A stretch of 50,334 nt of DNA. Source: an uncultured Mycoplasmatota bacterium (GTDB lineage: Bacteria > Bacillota_I > Bacilli_A > RF39 > UBA660). Of the stretch, positions 50,214 through 50,334 are shown one piece after another. The position numbers and the translations under genes were made by a program. Under the pieces are notes generated by a model. It did not search any database, had not been told where the DNA came from, and saw nothing but the letters and a program-made list of their open reading frames with translations. Location of the stretch: NCBI GenBank assembly GCA_948466735.1, contig CAOKBR010000004.1:1-50334 (forward strand), written 5' to 3'. The stretch's first letter is position 1. Each line of letters begins with the position of its first letter.

Positions 50214-50334
50214 AAAAAGAATGATACTAAGGAGTCAAACTAAAAAGTTAGACGGTACCATCCTTTATTTTTCTTCATTTTGATAACGGTCATCTTCCGG
50301 AGTTGATTAGACTCATCTATAGAGTAGATTAAAT
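50214..50334 (-). promoter_or_regulatory. Serine T-box riboswitch, 3' part (cut by the window edge)
   Basis: Minus strand: the conserved T-box GGATGGTACCGTC lies at 50251-50263. The terminator is formed by GGAUGGUAC (50255-50263) pairing with GUAUCAUUC (50219-50227) plus an inner GUCUAACU/AGUUUGAC stem, followed by U5 at 50214-50218. Uncharged tRNA-Ser would favour the antiterminator and allow serS transcription. The stem-I specifier codon lies outside the window; serine is assigned from the downstream gene. Confidence 0.9.

Overview
The window is an AT-rich, gene-dense stretch of a low-GC Firmicutes-type (Bacilli) chromosome. It has strong GGAGG ribosome-binding sites, consensus TTGACA-17-TATAAT promoters, U-tailed hairpin terminators, a T-box upstream of serS, and UGA used as a normal stop (for example at the end of miaB). 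Gene content (miaB-ymcA-cotE synteny, rpsP-khpA, uppS-cdsA-rseP, priA/fmt, LCP and PASTA wall proteins) points to an uncultured gut Bacilli lineage of the RF39/Erysipelotrichales/Mycoplasmatota-relative type. That placement is inference; no rRNA is present to settle it.

Layout. 1-9.6 kb: the tail of an unknown membrane protein, then cell-envelope genes: an LCP wall-polymer ligase with a binding-protein-like insert and two PASTA repeats, a large secreted glucosaminidase with duplicated C-terminal domains, a Fic-fold protein whose catalytic His is replaced by Gln, a small membrane protein, and a kinase-less protein with seven PASTA-like repeats. 9.8-15.2 kb: a tightly coupled polysaccharide operon (GT2, GT2, Wzy/ligase-like, GT4, GT2) from one strong promoter. 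15.3-23.2 kb: an accessory stretch with an Rpn-family nuclease remnant, a zinc-ribbon membrane protein, a MacB-like ABC exporter, a protein made of 102-bp tandem repeats, a pair of mTERF-like helical proteins, a probable ImmA/IrrE-type remnant stopped by UGA, and an ankyrin protein. 23.3-36.5 kb: mostly housekeeping genes, interleaved with an XRE/membrane three-gene module, an unrecognised HExxH protein, and a C-terminally anchored protein with an ADP-ribosyltransferase-like motif pattern between priA and fmt. 36.5-48.4 kb: an SDR, then a second surface-polysaccharide locus (Wzt/Wzm ABC exporter, two proteins sharing a COG5610-type domain, a GtrII-like membrane protein, a polysaccharide deacetylase, a PRPP synthetase, an orphan Alg14/PssD-like protein) and an anchored surface protein. 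48.4-50.3 kb: BRO-N antirepressor debris and serS with its T-box.

The genes combine into an envelope theme: precursors and lipid carrier (uppS, cdsA), polymer assembly (two glycosyltransferase loci), export (Wzm/Wzt), attachment (LCP) and wall remodelling (glucosaminidase, deacetylase, PASTA proteins). Scattered decayed genes (Rpn, ImmA-like, BRO-N) and an approximately 150-bp element present twice in opposite orientation record past mobile-element traffic. The observations most worth a second look are that two-copy element, the repeated COG5610-associated domain with conserved R/SR/DIG spacing, the HExxH protein, the ART-like anchored protein, and the Fic protein with Gln at the catalytic position.
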